Positions 49,601-61,739 of a stretch of 64,000 bases of DNA are shown in pieces. The stretch covers positions 124,001-188,000 of the forward strand of contig CAKNEZ010000017.1 in the NCBI GenBank assembly GCA_930367205.1. Direction: 5' to 3'. The notes under the pieces were generated by a model. The model was not told the origin of the DNA, ran no database searches, and saw only the letters and a list, made by a program, of their open reading frames with translations. The position numbers and the translations under genes were made by a program. This stretch comes from Acanthosoma haemorrhoidale (taxonomy: Eukaryota; Arthropoda; Insecta; Hemiptera; Acanthosomatidae). Numbering within the stretch: the first letter of the stretch is position 1; every line of letters begins with the position of its first letter.

Positions 49601-49705
49601 TTAGAGTGTGATAAAACCAAGGTGTGACAGTTTAAGCATAGGATTTGTGCGTGTTGGTACAAACGTGTAACAGTGAGAGTCTTAGAACATAGGTTAGGAT
49701 CTTGT
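46630..49705 (+). repeat. Block X5 (copy B, equals X2)
   Basis: This block matches X2 at 25826 bp, with markers at 47800 and 48747. Differences include GATAATGTTG near 48486 for GATATTGTTG, and CTAGGTTTGGATC near 49037 for CTAGGTTAGGATC. Confidence 0.86.
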
Positions 49706-50656
49706 TAGAACAGAAGTGTGACATTTAGAGTCTAGGTTTAGATTGTGTTGGAACAGGGGTGTTACAGTAATAGTCTAGGTTTAGAGCGTGCTGAAACATA
49801 GGTGGGACGGTTAGAGCCTAGGTTAAGATCATGTTGAAACAGAGGGGTGTCAGTGAGATCCGAAGATTAGATAGCAATGGAACAAAAGAGTGACAGTGAG
49901 AGTCTAGGTTTAGATATTGTAGAAACAGAGGTGTGACGGTTATAATCTAGGGTAAGAGCGTGTTGGAACAGAAGTGTATCAGTTAGAGCCTAAGTTTGGA
50001 TCTTTTTGGAACAGAGGTGTGACAGTTAGAGTCTAGGTTTAGATGGTGTTGGAACAAAGGTGTGACGTGTAAAGTCTAGGTTTAGATTTAGTTGAAACAA
50101 AGGTGTGACTGGTACAGTCTAGGTTTAGATTTAGTTGGAACAGAGGTGTGACAGTAATAGTCTAGGTTTAGATTGTGTTGGAACAGGGGTATTACAGTTA
50201 TAGTCTAGGTTAGAAACTTGTTGGAACAGAGGTGTGACAGTTATAATCTAGGTTTAGAGCGTGTTGGAACAGAAGTGTATCAGTAAGAGCCTAGGTTTGG
50301 ATCTTGTTAGAACAGAGGTGTGACAGTGAGAATCTAGGTTTAGATTGTGTTGGAAAAAAGGTGTGACAGGTAAAGTCTAGGTTAAGATTTAGTTGAAACA
50401 GAGGTATGACAGTAATAGTCTAGGTTAGGATCTTGTTGGAACAGAGGTGTGACAGTTATAATCTAGGTTTAGAGCGTGTTGGAACAGAAGTGTATCAGTA
50501 AGAGCCTTGGTTTGGATCCTGTTAGAACAGAAGTGTGACAGTGAGAATCTAGGTTTAGATTGTGTTGGAACAAAGGTATGACGGGTAAAGTCTAGGTTAA
50601 GATTTAGTTGAAACAGAGGTGTGACAGTAATAGTCTAGGTTAGGATCTTGTTGGAA
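49706..50656 (+). repeat. Block Y5 (copy B, equals Y2)
   Basis: This block matches Y2 at 25826 bp. It includes the GTTAGAAACTTGTTGG unit near 50209 and the GGATCCTGTTAG unit near 50515, and no indel is visible. Confidence 0.82.
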
Positions 50657-51735
50657 CAGAGGTGTGACAGTAATAGTCTAGGTTTAGATTGTGTTGGAAC
50701 AGGGGTGTTACAGTAATAGTCTAGGTTTAGAGCGTGCTGAAACATAGGTGGGACAGTTAGAGACTAGGTTAAGATCATGTTGAAACAGGGAGTGTCAGTG
50801 AGATCCAAAGATTAGATAGCAATGGAACAAAAGAGTGACATGAGAGTCTAGGGTTAGAGCGTGTTGGAACAGAAGTGTATCAGTTAGAGCCTAAGTTTGG
50901 ATCTTTTTGGAACAGAGGTGTGACAGCGAGAGTCAGGGTTTAGATGGTGTTGGAACAAAGGTGTGACGGGTAAAGTCTAGGTTTAGATTTAGTTGAAACA
51001 GAGGTGTGACAGTAATAGTCTAGGTTAGGATCTTGTTGGAACAGAGGTGTGACAGTTATAATCTAGGTTTAGAGCGTGTTGGAACAGAAGTGTATCTGTA
51101 AGAGCCTTGGTTTGGATCTTGTTAGAAGAAAAGTGTGACATTTAGAGTCTAGGTTTAGATTGTGTTGGAACAGGGGTGTTACAGTAATAGTCTAGGTTTG
51201 GATCTTGTTAGAACAGAGGGGTGTCAGTGAGATCCAAGGATTAGATAGCAATGGAACAAAGGCGTGACGGGTAAAGTCTAGGTTTATATTTAGGTGAAAC
51301 AGAGGTGTGACAGTAATAGTCTAGGTTAGGATCTTGTTGGAACAGAGGTGTGAGAGTAACAATATAGGTTTAGAGCGTGTTAGAACAGAAGTGTATCAGT
51401 AAGAGCCTAGGTTTGGATCTTGTTAGAACAGAAGTGTGACATTTAGAGTCTAGGTTTAGATTGTGTTGGAACAAAGGTGTGACGAGTTATGTCTAGGTTT
51501 AGATTTAGTTGGAACAGAGGTGTGACAGTAATAGTCTAGGTTAGGATCTTGTTGGAACAGAGGTGTGACGGTTATAATCTAACTTTAGAGCGTGTTGGAA
51601 CAGAAGTGTATCAGTAAGAGCCTAGGTTTGGATCTTGTTAGAACAGAAGTGTGACATTTAGAGTCTAGGTTTAGATTGTGTTGGAACAAAGGTGTGACGA
51701 GTAAAGTCTAGGTTTAGATTTAGTTGGAGCAGATG
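50657..51735 (+). repeat. Partial block Z, first of two (copy B)
   Basis: This segment matches 24831-25909 at 25826 bp, with GACATGAGAG at 50837. One private substitution is AAAGGCGTGACGG near 51258. The 1201-bp local duplication was therefore already present when the super-unit was copied. Confidence 0.83.
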
Positions 51736-52954
51736 TGTATCAGTAAGAGCCTAGGTTTGGATCTTGTTAGAACAGAGGTGTGACAGTGAGAATCTAAGTT
51801 TAGATTGTTTTGGAACAAAGGTGTGACGCGTAAAGTCTAGGTTAGATTTAGTTGAAACAGAGGTTTGACAGTAATAGTCTAGGTTTAGATTGTGTTGGAA
51901 CAGGGGTGTTACAGTAATAGTCTAGGTTTAGAGCGTGCTGAAACATAGGTGGGACAGTTAGAGACTAGGTTAAGATCATGTTGAAACAGGGAGTGTCAGT
52001 GAGATCCAAAGATTAGATAGCAATGGAACAAAAGAGTGACATGAGAGTCTAGGGTTAGAGCGTGTTGGAACAGAAGTGTATCAGTTAGAGCCTAAGTTTG
52101 GATCTTTTTGGAACAGAGGTGTGACAGCGAGAGTCAGGGTTTAGATGGTGTTGGAACAAAGGTGTGACGGGTAAAGTGTAGGTTTAGATTTAGTTGAAAC
52201 AGAGGTGTGACAGTAATAGTCTAGGTTAGGATCTTGTTGGAACAGAGGTGTGACAGTTATAATCTAGGTTTAGAGCGTGTTGGAACAGAAGTGTATCTGT
52301 AAGAGCCTTGGTTTGGATCTTGTTAGAAGAAAAGTGTGACATTTAGAGTCTAGGTTTAGATTGTGTTGGAACAGGGGTGTTACAGTAATAGTCTAGGTTT
52401 GGATCTTGTTAGAACAGAGGGGTGTCAGTGAGATCCAAGGATTAGATAGCAATGGAACAAAGGTGTGACGGGTAAAGTCTAGGTTTATATTTAGGTGAAA
52501 CAGAGGTGTGACAGTAATAGTCTAGGTTAGGATCTTGTTGGAACAGAGGTGTGAGAGTAACAATATAGGTTTAGAGCGTGTTAGAACAGAAGTGTATCAG
52601 TAAGAGCCTAGGTTTGGATCTTGTTAGAACAGAAGTGTGACATTTAGAGTCTAGGTTTAGATTGTGTTGGAACATAGGTGTGACGAGTTATGTCTAGGTT
52701 TAGATTTAGTTGGAACAGAGGTGTGACAGTAATAGTCTAGGTTAGGATCTTGTTGGAACAGAGGTGTGACGGTTATAATCTAACTTTAGAGCGTGTTGGA
52801 ACAGAAGTGTATCAGTAAGAGCCTAGGTTTGGATCTTGTTAGAACAGAAGTGTGACATTTAGAGTCTAGGTTTAGATTGTGTTGGAACAAAGGTGTGACG
52901 AGTAAAGTCTAGGTTTAGATTTAGTTGGAGCAGATGTGTATCAGTAAGAACCTA
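51736..52954 (+). repeat. Partial block Z, second of two (copy B)
   Basis: This segment matches 25910-27128 at 25826 bp, with GACATGAGAG at 52038. It shares the rare GTAAAGTGTAGG (near 52174, and 26348 in copy A). It has AACATAGGTGTGACG near 52672 for AACAAAGGTGTGACG. Confidence 0.83.
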
Positions 52955-55900
52955 GGTTTGGATCTTGTTAGAACAGAAGTGTGACATTTAGAGTCTAGGT
53001 TTAGATTGTGTTGGAACAGGGGTGTTACAGTAATAGTCTAGGTTCAGAGCGCTGTAAACATAGATGTGACGGTTAGATCCTAGGTTAAGATCATGTTGGA
53101 GCAGAGGGGTGTCAGTGAGATCTAAGGATTAGGTAGAAATGAAACAAAAGTGTGACAGTGAGAGTCTAGGTATAGATCGTGTTGAAACTGAAGTGTGACA
53201 TTTAGAGTCGAGGTTTAGAGTGTGATAAAACCAAGGTGTGACAGTTTAAGCCTAGGATTTGTGCGTGTTGGTACAAACGTGTAACAGTGAGAGTCTAGGT
53301 TTAGATCGTGTTAGAACATAGGTGAGAAAGTTAGAGTCTAGGTTTAGATCGTGTAGGAACCGAGATGTGACAGTTAGAGTCTAGGTTTAGATCGTGTTGG
53401 AACAGAGGTGTGACATTTAGAGTCTAGGTTTAGATTGTGTTGGAACAGGAGTGTATCAGTTAGAACCTAGGTTTAGATCGTGTTGAAACAGAAGTGTGAC
53501 ATTTAGAGTCTAGGTTTAAATCGTGATGGAACCAAGGTGTGACAGTTAGAGTCTATGGTTAGATCGTGTTCAAACTGAGGTGTGACAGTTAGAGTCAAGG
53601 TTTAGAGCGTGTTGGAACAGAAGTGTATCAGTAAGAGCCTAGGTTTGGATCTTGTTAGAACAGAGGGGTGTCAGTGAGATCCAAGGATTAGATAGCAATG
53701 GAACAAAGGTGTGACGGGTAAAGTCTAGGTTTATATTTAGGTAAAACAGAGGTGTGAGAGTAACAATCTAGGTTTAGAGCGTGTTGGAACAGAAGTGTAT
53801 CAGTAAGAGCCTAGGTTTGGATCTTGTTAGACCAGAAGTGATACATTTAGAGCCTAGGTTTAGATTGTGTTAGAACAAAGGTGTGACGAGTTATGTCTAG
53901 GTTTAGATTTAGTTGGAACAGGGGTGTGACAGTAATAGTCTAGGTTGGGATCTTGTTGGAACAGAGGTATGGCGGTTATAATCTAACTTTAGAGCGTGTT
54001 GGAACAGAAGTGTATCAGTTAGAGCCTAAGTTTGGATATTTTTGGAACAGAGGTGTGACAGTAATAATCTAGGTTTAGAGAGTGTTGGAACAAAGGTGTC
54101 ACAGTAAGAACCTAGGTTTGGATCGTGTTTAATTAGTAGTGTGACAATTAAAGTCTATGTTGAGATTGTGCTGGAATAGGGGTGTGTTACAGTAATAGTC
54201 TAGGTTTAGAGGGTGCTGAAACATAGGTGTGACAGTTAGATCATAGGTTATGATCATGTTGAAACAGAGGGGTGTCACTAAGATCCAAGGATTAGGTAGC
54301 AATGGAACAAAAGTGTGACAGTGAGAGTCTAGGTTTGGATCTTGTTAGAACAGAAGTTTGACATTTAGAGTCTAGGTTTAGATTGTGATGGAACCAAGGT
54401 GTGACAGTTAGAGTCTATGGTTAGATCGTGTTCGTACTGAGGTGTGACAGTTAGAGTCTAGGTTTAGAGCGTTTTGGAACAGAAGTGTATCAGTAAGAGC
54501 CTAGGTTAGGATCTTGTTGGAACAGAGGTGTGACAGTTATAATCTAGGTTTAGAGCGTGTTGGAACAAAGGTGTGACGAGTTATGTCTAGGTTTAGATTT
54601 AGTTGGAACAGAGGTGTGACAGTAATAGTCTAGGTTAGGATCTTGTTGGAACAGAGGTGTGACGGTTATAATCTAACTTTAGAGCGTGTTGAAACAGAAG
54701 TGTATCAGTTAGAGCCTAAGTTTGGATATTTTTGGAACAGAGGTGTGACAGTGAGATCCAAAGATTAGATAGCAATGGAACAAAAGAGTGACAGTAAGAG
54801 TCTAGGTTTAGATATTGTTGAAACAGAGGTGTGACGGTTATAATCTAGGGTAAGAGCGTGTTGGAACAGAAGTGTATCAGTTAGAGCCTAAGTTTGGATC
54901 TTTTTGGAACAAAGGTGTGACAGTAAGAGTCTAGGTTTAGATGGTGTTGAAACAAAGGTGTGACGGGTAAAGTCTAGGTTTAGATTTAGTGGAACAGAGG
55001 TGTGACTGTAATAATCTAGGTTAAGAGAGTGTTGGAACAAAGGTGTGACAGTAAGAACCTAGGTTTGGATCGTGTTTAATTAGTAGTCTGACAATTAAGT
55101 CTATGTTGAGATTGTGCTAGAACAGGGGTGTGTTACAGTAATAGTCTAGGTTTAGAGGGTGCTGAAACATAGGTGTGACAGTTAGATCATAGGTTATGAT
55201 CATGTTGAAACAGAGGGGAGTCACTAAGATCCAAGGATTCGGTAGCAATGGAACAAAAGTGTGACAGTGAGAGTCTAGGTTTGAATCTTGTTAGAACAGA
55301 AGTGGGACATTTAGAGTCTAGGTTTAGATTGTGTTGGAACAGGGGTATTACAGTTATAGTCTAGGTTAGGATCTTGTTGGAACAGAGGTGTGACAGTTAT
55401 AATCTAGGTTTAGAGCGTGTTGGAACAGAAGTGTATCAGTAAGAGCCTAGGTTTGGATCTTGTTAGAACAGAGGTGTGACAGTGAGAATCTAGGTTTAGA
55501 TTGTGTTGGAAAAAAGGTGTGACAGGTAAAGTCTAGGTTAAGATTTAGTTGAAACAGAGGTATGACAGTAATAGTCTAGGTTAGGATCTTGTTGGAACAG
55601 AGGTGTGACAGTTATAATCTAGGTTTAGAGCGTGTTGGAACAGAAGTGTATCAGTAAGAGCCTTGGTTTGGATCTTGTTAGAACAGAAGTGTGACATTTA
55701 GAGTCTAGGTTTAGATTGTGTTGGAACAGGGGTGTTACAGTAATAGTCTAGGTTCAGAGCGCTGTAATACATAGATGTGACGGGTAGATCCTAGGTTAAG
55801 ATCATGTTGAAGCAGAGGGGTGTCAGTGAGATCTAAGGATTAGGTAGAAATGAAACAAAAGTGTGACAGTGAGAGTCTAGGTATAGATCGTGTTGAAACC

Positions 55901-56030
55901 GAAGTGTGACATTTAGAGTCGAGGTTTAGAGTGTGATAAAACCAAGGTGTGACAGTTTAAGCATAGGATTTGTGCGTGTTGGTACAAACGTGTAACAGTG
56001 AGAGTCTTAGAACATAGGTTAGGATCTTGT
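52955..56030 (+). repeat. Block X6 (copy B, equals X3)
   Basis: This block matches X3 at 25826 bp, with markers at 54125 and 55072. Several variants agree with X2 or X5 instead of X3, for example GGGATCTTGTTGG near 53947 and GTGTTGAAACAG near 54687, which suggests exchange between X copies after duplication. Confidence 0.85.
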
Positions 56031-57089
56031 TAGAACAGAAGTGTGACATTTAGAGTCTAGGTTTAGATTGTGTTGGAACAGGGGTGTTACAGTAATAGTC
56101 TAGGTTTAGAGCGTGCTGAAACATAGGTGGGACGGTTAGAGCCTAGGTTAAGATCATGTTGAAACAGAGGGGTGTCAGTGAGATCCGAAGATTAGATAGC
56201 AATGGAACAAAAGAGTGACAGTGAGAGTCTAGGTTTAGATATTGTAGAAACAGAGGTGTGACGGTTATAATCTAGGGTAAGAGCGTGTTGGAACAGAAGT
56301 GTATCAGTTAGAGCCTAAGTTTGGATCTTTTTGGAACAGAGGTGTGACAGTTAGAGTCTAGGTTTAGATGGTGTTGGAACAAAGGTGTGACGTGTAAAGT
56401 CTAGGTTTAGATTTTGTTGAAACAAAGGTGTGACTGGTACAGTCTAGGTTTAGATTTAGTTGGAACAGAGGTGTGACAGTAATAGTCTAGGTTTAGATTG
56501 TGTTGGAACAGGGGTATTACAGTTATAGTCTAGGTTAGAAACTTGTTGGAACAGAGGTGTGACAGTTATAATCTAGGTTTAGAGCGTGTTGGAACAGAAG
56601 TGTATCAGTAAGAGCCTAGGTTTGGATCTTGTTAGAACAGAGGTGTGACAGTGAGAATCTAGGTTTAGATTGTGTTGGAAAAAAGGTGTGACAGGTAAAG
56701 TCTAGGTTAAGATTTAGTTGAAACAGAGGTATGACAGTAATAGTCTAGGTTAGGATCTTGTTGGAACAGAGGTGTGACAGTTATAATCTAGGTTTAGAGC
56801 GTGTTGGAACAGAAGTGTATCAGTAAGAGCCTTGGTTTGGATCCTGTTAGAACAGAAGTGTGACAGTGAGAATCTAGGTTTAGATTGTGTTGGAACAAAG
56901 GTATGACGGGTAAAGTCTAGGTTAAGATTTAGTTGAAACAGAGGTGTGACAGTAATAGTCTAGGTTAGGATCTTGTTGGAACAGAGGTGTGACAGTAATA
57001 GTCTAGGTTTAGATTGTGTTGGAACAGGGGTGTTACAGTAATAGTCTAGGTTTAGAGCGTGCTGAAACATAGGTGGGACAGTTAGAGAC
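56031..57089 (+). repeat. Block Y6 (copy B, equals Y3)
   Basis: This block matches Y3 at 25826 bp, including the same junction into Z at 57090 (GAGACTAAGTTTGG). It shares GATTTTGTTGAAAC near 56410 with Y3 (30584) and Y1. Confidence 0.83.
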
Positions 57090-59541
57090 TAAGTTTGGAT
57101 ATTTTTGGCACAGAGGTGTGACAGTGAGAGTCTAGGTTTAGATGGTGTTGGCACAGAGGTGTGACAGTGAGAGTCTAGGTTTAGAGAGTGTTGGAACAAA
57201 GGTGTGACAGTAAGAACCTAGGTTTGGATCGTGTTTAATTAGTAGTGTGACAATTAAAGTCTATGTTGAGATTGTGCTGGAACAGGGGTGTGTTACAGTA
57301 ATAGTCTAGGTTTAGAGGGTGCTGAAACATAGGTGTGACAGTTAGATCATAGGTTATGATCATGTTGAAACAGAGGGGTGTCACTAAGATCCAAGGATTA
57401 GGTAGCAATGGAACAAAAGTGTGACAGTGAGAGTCTAGGTTTGGATCTTGTTAGAACAGAAGTGTGACATTTAGAGTTTAGGTTTAGATTGTGTTGGAAC
57501 AGGGGTGCTAAAGTAATAGTCTAGGTTTAGAGCGTGCTGAAACATAGGTGGGACGGTTAGAGCCTAGGTTAAGATCATGTTAAAACAGAGGGGTGTCAGT
57601 GAGATCCAAGGATTAGATAGCAATGGAACAAAAGTGTGACAGTTAGAGTCTAGGTTTAGGTCGTGTAGGAACCAAGGCGTGACAGTTTAAGCCTAGGATT
57701 TGTGCGTGTTGGTACAAACGTGTAACAGTGAGAGTCTAGGTTTAGATCGTGTTAGAACAAAGGTGAGACGGTCAGAGTCTAGGTTTAGGTCGTGTAGGAA
57801 CCGAGTTGTGGCAGTTAGAGTCTAGGTTAGGATCTTGTTGGAACAGAGGTTTGACAGTCATAATCTAGTTTTAGAGTGTGTTGGAACAGGAGTGTATCAG
57901 TTAGAACCTAGGTTTAGATCGTGTTGAAACAGAAGTGTGACATTTAGAGTCTAGGTTTAAATCGTGATGGAACCAAGGTGTGACAGTTAGAGTCTATGTT
58001 TAGATCGTGTTCGAACTGAGGTGTGACAGTTAGAGTCTAGGTTTAGAGCGTGTTGGAACAAAAGTGTATCAGTAAGAGCCTAGGTTTGGATCTTGTTAGA
58101 ACAGAGGGGTGTCAGTGAGATCCAAGGATTAGATAGCAATGGAACAAAAGTGTGACAGTGAGAGTCTAGGTTTGGATCTTGTTAGAACAGAAGTGTGACA
58201 TTTAGAGTCTAGGTTTAGATTGTGTTGGAACAGGGGTGTTACAGTTATAGTCTAGGTTAGGATCTTGTTGGAACTGAGGTGTGACAGTTATAATCTAGGT
58301 TTAGAGCGTGTTGGAACAGAAGTGTATCAGTAAGAGCCTAGGTTTGGATCTTGTTAGAACAGAGGTGTGACAGTGAGAATCTAAGTTTAGATTGTTTTGG
58401 AACAAAGGTGTGACGCGTAAAGTCTAGGTTAGATTTAGTTGAAACAGAGGTTTGACAGTAATAGTCTAGGTTTAGATTGTGTTGGAACAGGGGTGTTACA
58501 GTAATAGTCTAGGTTTAGAGCGTGCTGAAACATAGGTGGGACAGTTAGAGACTAGGTTAAGATCATGTTGAAACAGGGAGTGTCAGTGAGATCCAAAGAT
58601 TAGATAGCAATGGAACAAAAGAGTGACATGAGAGTCTAGGGTTAGAGCGTGTTGGAACAGAAGTGTATCAGTTAGAGCCTAAGTTTGGATCTTTTTGGAA
58701 CAGAGGTGTGACAGCGAGAGTCAGGGTTTAGATGGTGTTGGAACAAAGGTGTGACGGGTAAAGTCTAGGTTTAGATTTAGTTGAAACAGAGGTGTGACAG
58801 TAATAGTCTAGGTTAGGATCTTGTTGGAACAGAGGTGTGACAGTTATAATCTAGGTTTAGAGCGTGTTGGAACAGAAGTGTATCTTTAAGAGCCTTGGTT
58901 TGGATCTTGTTAGAAGAAAAGTGTGACATTTAGAGTCTAGGTTTAGATTGTGTTGGAACAGGGGTGTTACAGTAATAGTCTAGGTTTGGATCTTGTTAGA
59001 ACAGAGGGGTGTCAGTGAGATCCAAGGATTAGATAGCAATGGAATAAAGGTGTGACGGGTAAAGTCTAGGTTTATATTTAGGTGAAACAGAGGTGTGACA
59101 GTAATAGTCTAGGTTAGGATCTTGTTGGAACAGAGGTGTGAGAGTAACAATATAGGTTTAGAGCGTGTTGGAACAGAAGTGTATCAGTAAGAGCCTAGGT
59201 TTGGATCTTGTTAGAACAGAAGTGTGACATTTAGAGTCTAGGTTTAGATTGTGTTGGAACAAAGGTGTGACGAGTTATGTCTAGGTTTAGATTTAGTTGG
59301 AACAGAGGTGTGACAGTAATAGTCTAGGTTAGGATCTTGTTGGAACAGAGGTGTGACGGTTATAATCTAACTTTAGAGCGTGTTGGAACAGAAGTGTATC
59401 AGTAAGAGCCTAGGTTTGGATCTTGTTAGAACAGAAGTGTGACATTTAGAGTCTAGGTTTAGATTGTGTTGGAACAAAGGTGTGACGAGTAAAGTCTAGG
59501 TTTAGATTTAGTTGGAGCAGATGTGTATCAGTAAGAACCTA
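57090..59541 (+). repeat. Block Z5 (copy B, equals Z2)
   Basis: This block matches Z2 at 25826 bp, with its marker at 57231. It shares GTATCTTTAAGAGCC with Z2 (near 33054 and 58880) and TGGAATAAAGG (near 59041). Confidence 0.85.
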
Positions 59542-61739
59542 GGTTTGGATCTTGTTAGAACAGAAGTGTGACATTTAGAGTCTAGGTTTAGATTGTGTTG
59601 GAACAGGGGTGTTACAGTAATAGTCTAGGTTCAGAGCGCTGTAAACATAGATGTGACGGTTAGATCCTAGGTTAAGATCATGTTGAAGCAGAGGGGTGTC
59701 AGTGATATCTAAGGATTAGGTAGAAATGAAACAAAAGTGTGACAGTGAGAGTCTAGGTATAGATCGTGTTGAAACAGAAGTGTGACATTTAGAGTCGAGG
59801 TTTAGAGTGTGATAAAACCAAGGTGTGACAGTTTAAGCCTAGGATTTGTGCGTGTTGGTACAAACGTGTAACAGTGAGAGTCTAGGTTTAGATCGTGTTA
59901 GAACATAGGTGAGAAAGTTAGAGTCTAGGTTTAGATCGTGTAGGAACCGAGATGTGACAGTTAGAGTCTAGGTTTAGATCGTGTTGGAACAGAAGTGGGA
60001 CATTTAGAGTCTAGGTTTAGATTGTGTTGGAACAGGGGTATTACAGTTATAGTCTAGGTTAGGATCTTGTTGGAACAGAGGTGTGACAGTTATAATCTAG
60101 GTTTAGAGCGTGTTGGAACAGAAGTGTATCAGTAAGAGCCTAGGTTTGGATCTTGTTAGAACAGAGGTGTGACAGTGAGAATCTAGGTTTAGATTGTGTT
60201 GGAAAAAAGGTGTGACAGGTAAAGTCTAGGTTAAGATTTAGTTGAAACAGAGGTATGACATTTAGAGTCTAGGTTTAGGTCGTGTAGGAACCGAGTTGTG
60301 GCAGTTAGAGTCTAGGTTAGGATCTTGTTGGAACAGATGTTTGACAGTGAGAGTATAGGTATAGATCGTGTTGGAACAAAGGTGTGACAGTTATAATCTA
60401 GGTTTAGAGTGTGTTGGAACAGGAGTGTATCAGTTAGAACCTAGGTTTAGATCGTGTTGAAACAGAAGTGTGACATTTAGAGTCTAGGTTAAGATTTAGT
60501 TGAAACAGAGGTATGACAGTAATAGTCTAGGTTAGGATCTTGTTGGAACAGAGGTGTGACAGTTATAATCTAGGTTTAGAGCGTGTTGGAACAGAAGTGT
60601 ATCAGTAAGAGCCTTGGTTTGGATCCTGTTAGAACAGAAGTGTGACAGTGAGAATCTAGGTTTAGATTGTGTTGGAACAAAGGTATGACGGGTAAAGTCT
60701 AGGTTAAGATTTAGTTGAAACAGAGGTGTGACAGTAATAGTCTAGGTTAGGATCTTGTTGGAACAGAGGTGTGACAGTTATAATCTAGGTTTAGAGCGTG
60801 TTGGAACAGAAGTGTATCAGTAAGAGCCTTGGTTTAGCTCTTGTTAGAAGAAAAGTGTGACATTTAGAGTCTAGGTTTAGATTGTGTTGGAACAAAGGTG
60901 TGACGAGTTATGTCTAGGTTTAGATTTAGTTGGAACAGAGGTGTGACAGTAATAGTCTAGGTTAGGATCTTGTTGGAACAAAGGTGTGACGAGTAAAGTC
61001 TAGGTTTAGATTTAGTTGGAGCAGATGTGTATCAGTAAGAACCTAGGATTGGATCTTGTTAGAACAGAAGTGTGACATTTAGAGTCTAGGTTTAGATTGT
61101 GTTGGAACAGGGGTGTTACAGTAATAGTCTAGGTTCAGAGCGCTGTAAAACATAGATGTGACGGTTAGATCCTAGGTTAAGATCATGTTGAAGCAGAGGG
61201 GTGTCAGTGAGATCTAAGGATTAGGTAGAAATGAAACAAAAGTGTGACAGTGAGAGTCTAGGTATAGATCGTGTTGAAACTGAAGTGTGACATTTAGAGT
61301 CGAGGTTTAGAGTGTGATAAAACCAAGGTGTGACAGTTTAAGCATAGGATTTGTGCGTGTTGGTACAAACGTGTAACAGTGAGAGTCTTAGAACATAGGT
61401 TAGGATCTTGTTGGAACAGAGGTTTAACAAAGAGAGTCTAGGTATAGATCGTATTGTAACTAAGGTGTGACAGTAAGAACCTAGGTTTAGATCGCGTTGA
61501 AACAGAAGTCTGACATTTAGAGTCTAGGTTTAGATCGTGATGGAACCAAGGTGTGACAGTTTAAGCCTAGGTTTTGTGCGTGTTGGAAAAAACGTGTAAC
61601 AGTGAGAGTCTAGGTTTAGATTGTGTTGGAACAGAGGTGTGACAGTAATAGTCTAGGTTAGGATCTTGTTGGAACAGAGGTGTGACGGTTATAATCTAAC
61701 TTTAGAGCGTGTTGGAACAGAAGTGTATCAGTTAGAGCC
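59542..61739 (+). repeat. Block v2 (copy B, equals v)
   Basis: This block matches 33716-35913 at 25826 bp, with the same hybrid order and the rare variants GTCAGTGATATCTAAGG near 59699, CCTAGGATTGGATC near 61042 and GTTTAGCTCTTG near 60833. Confidence 0.83.
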
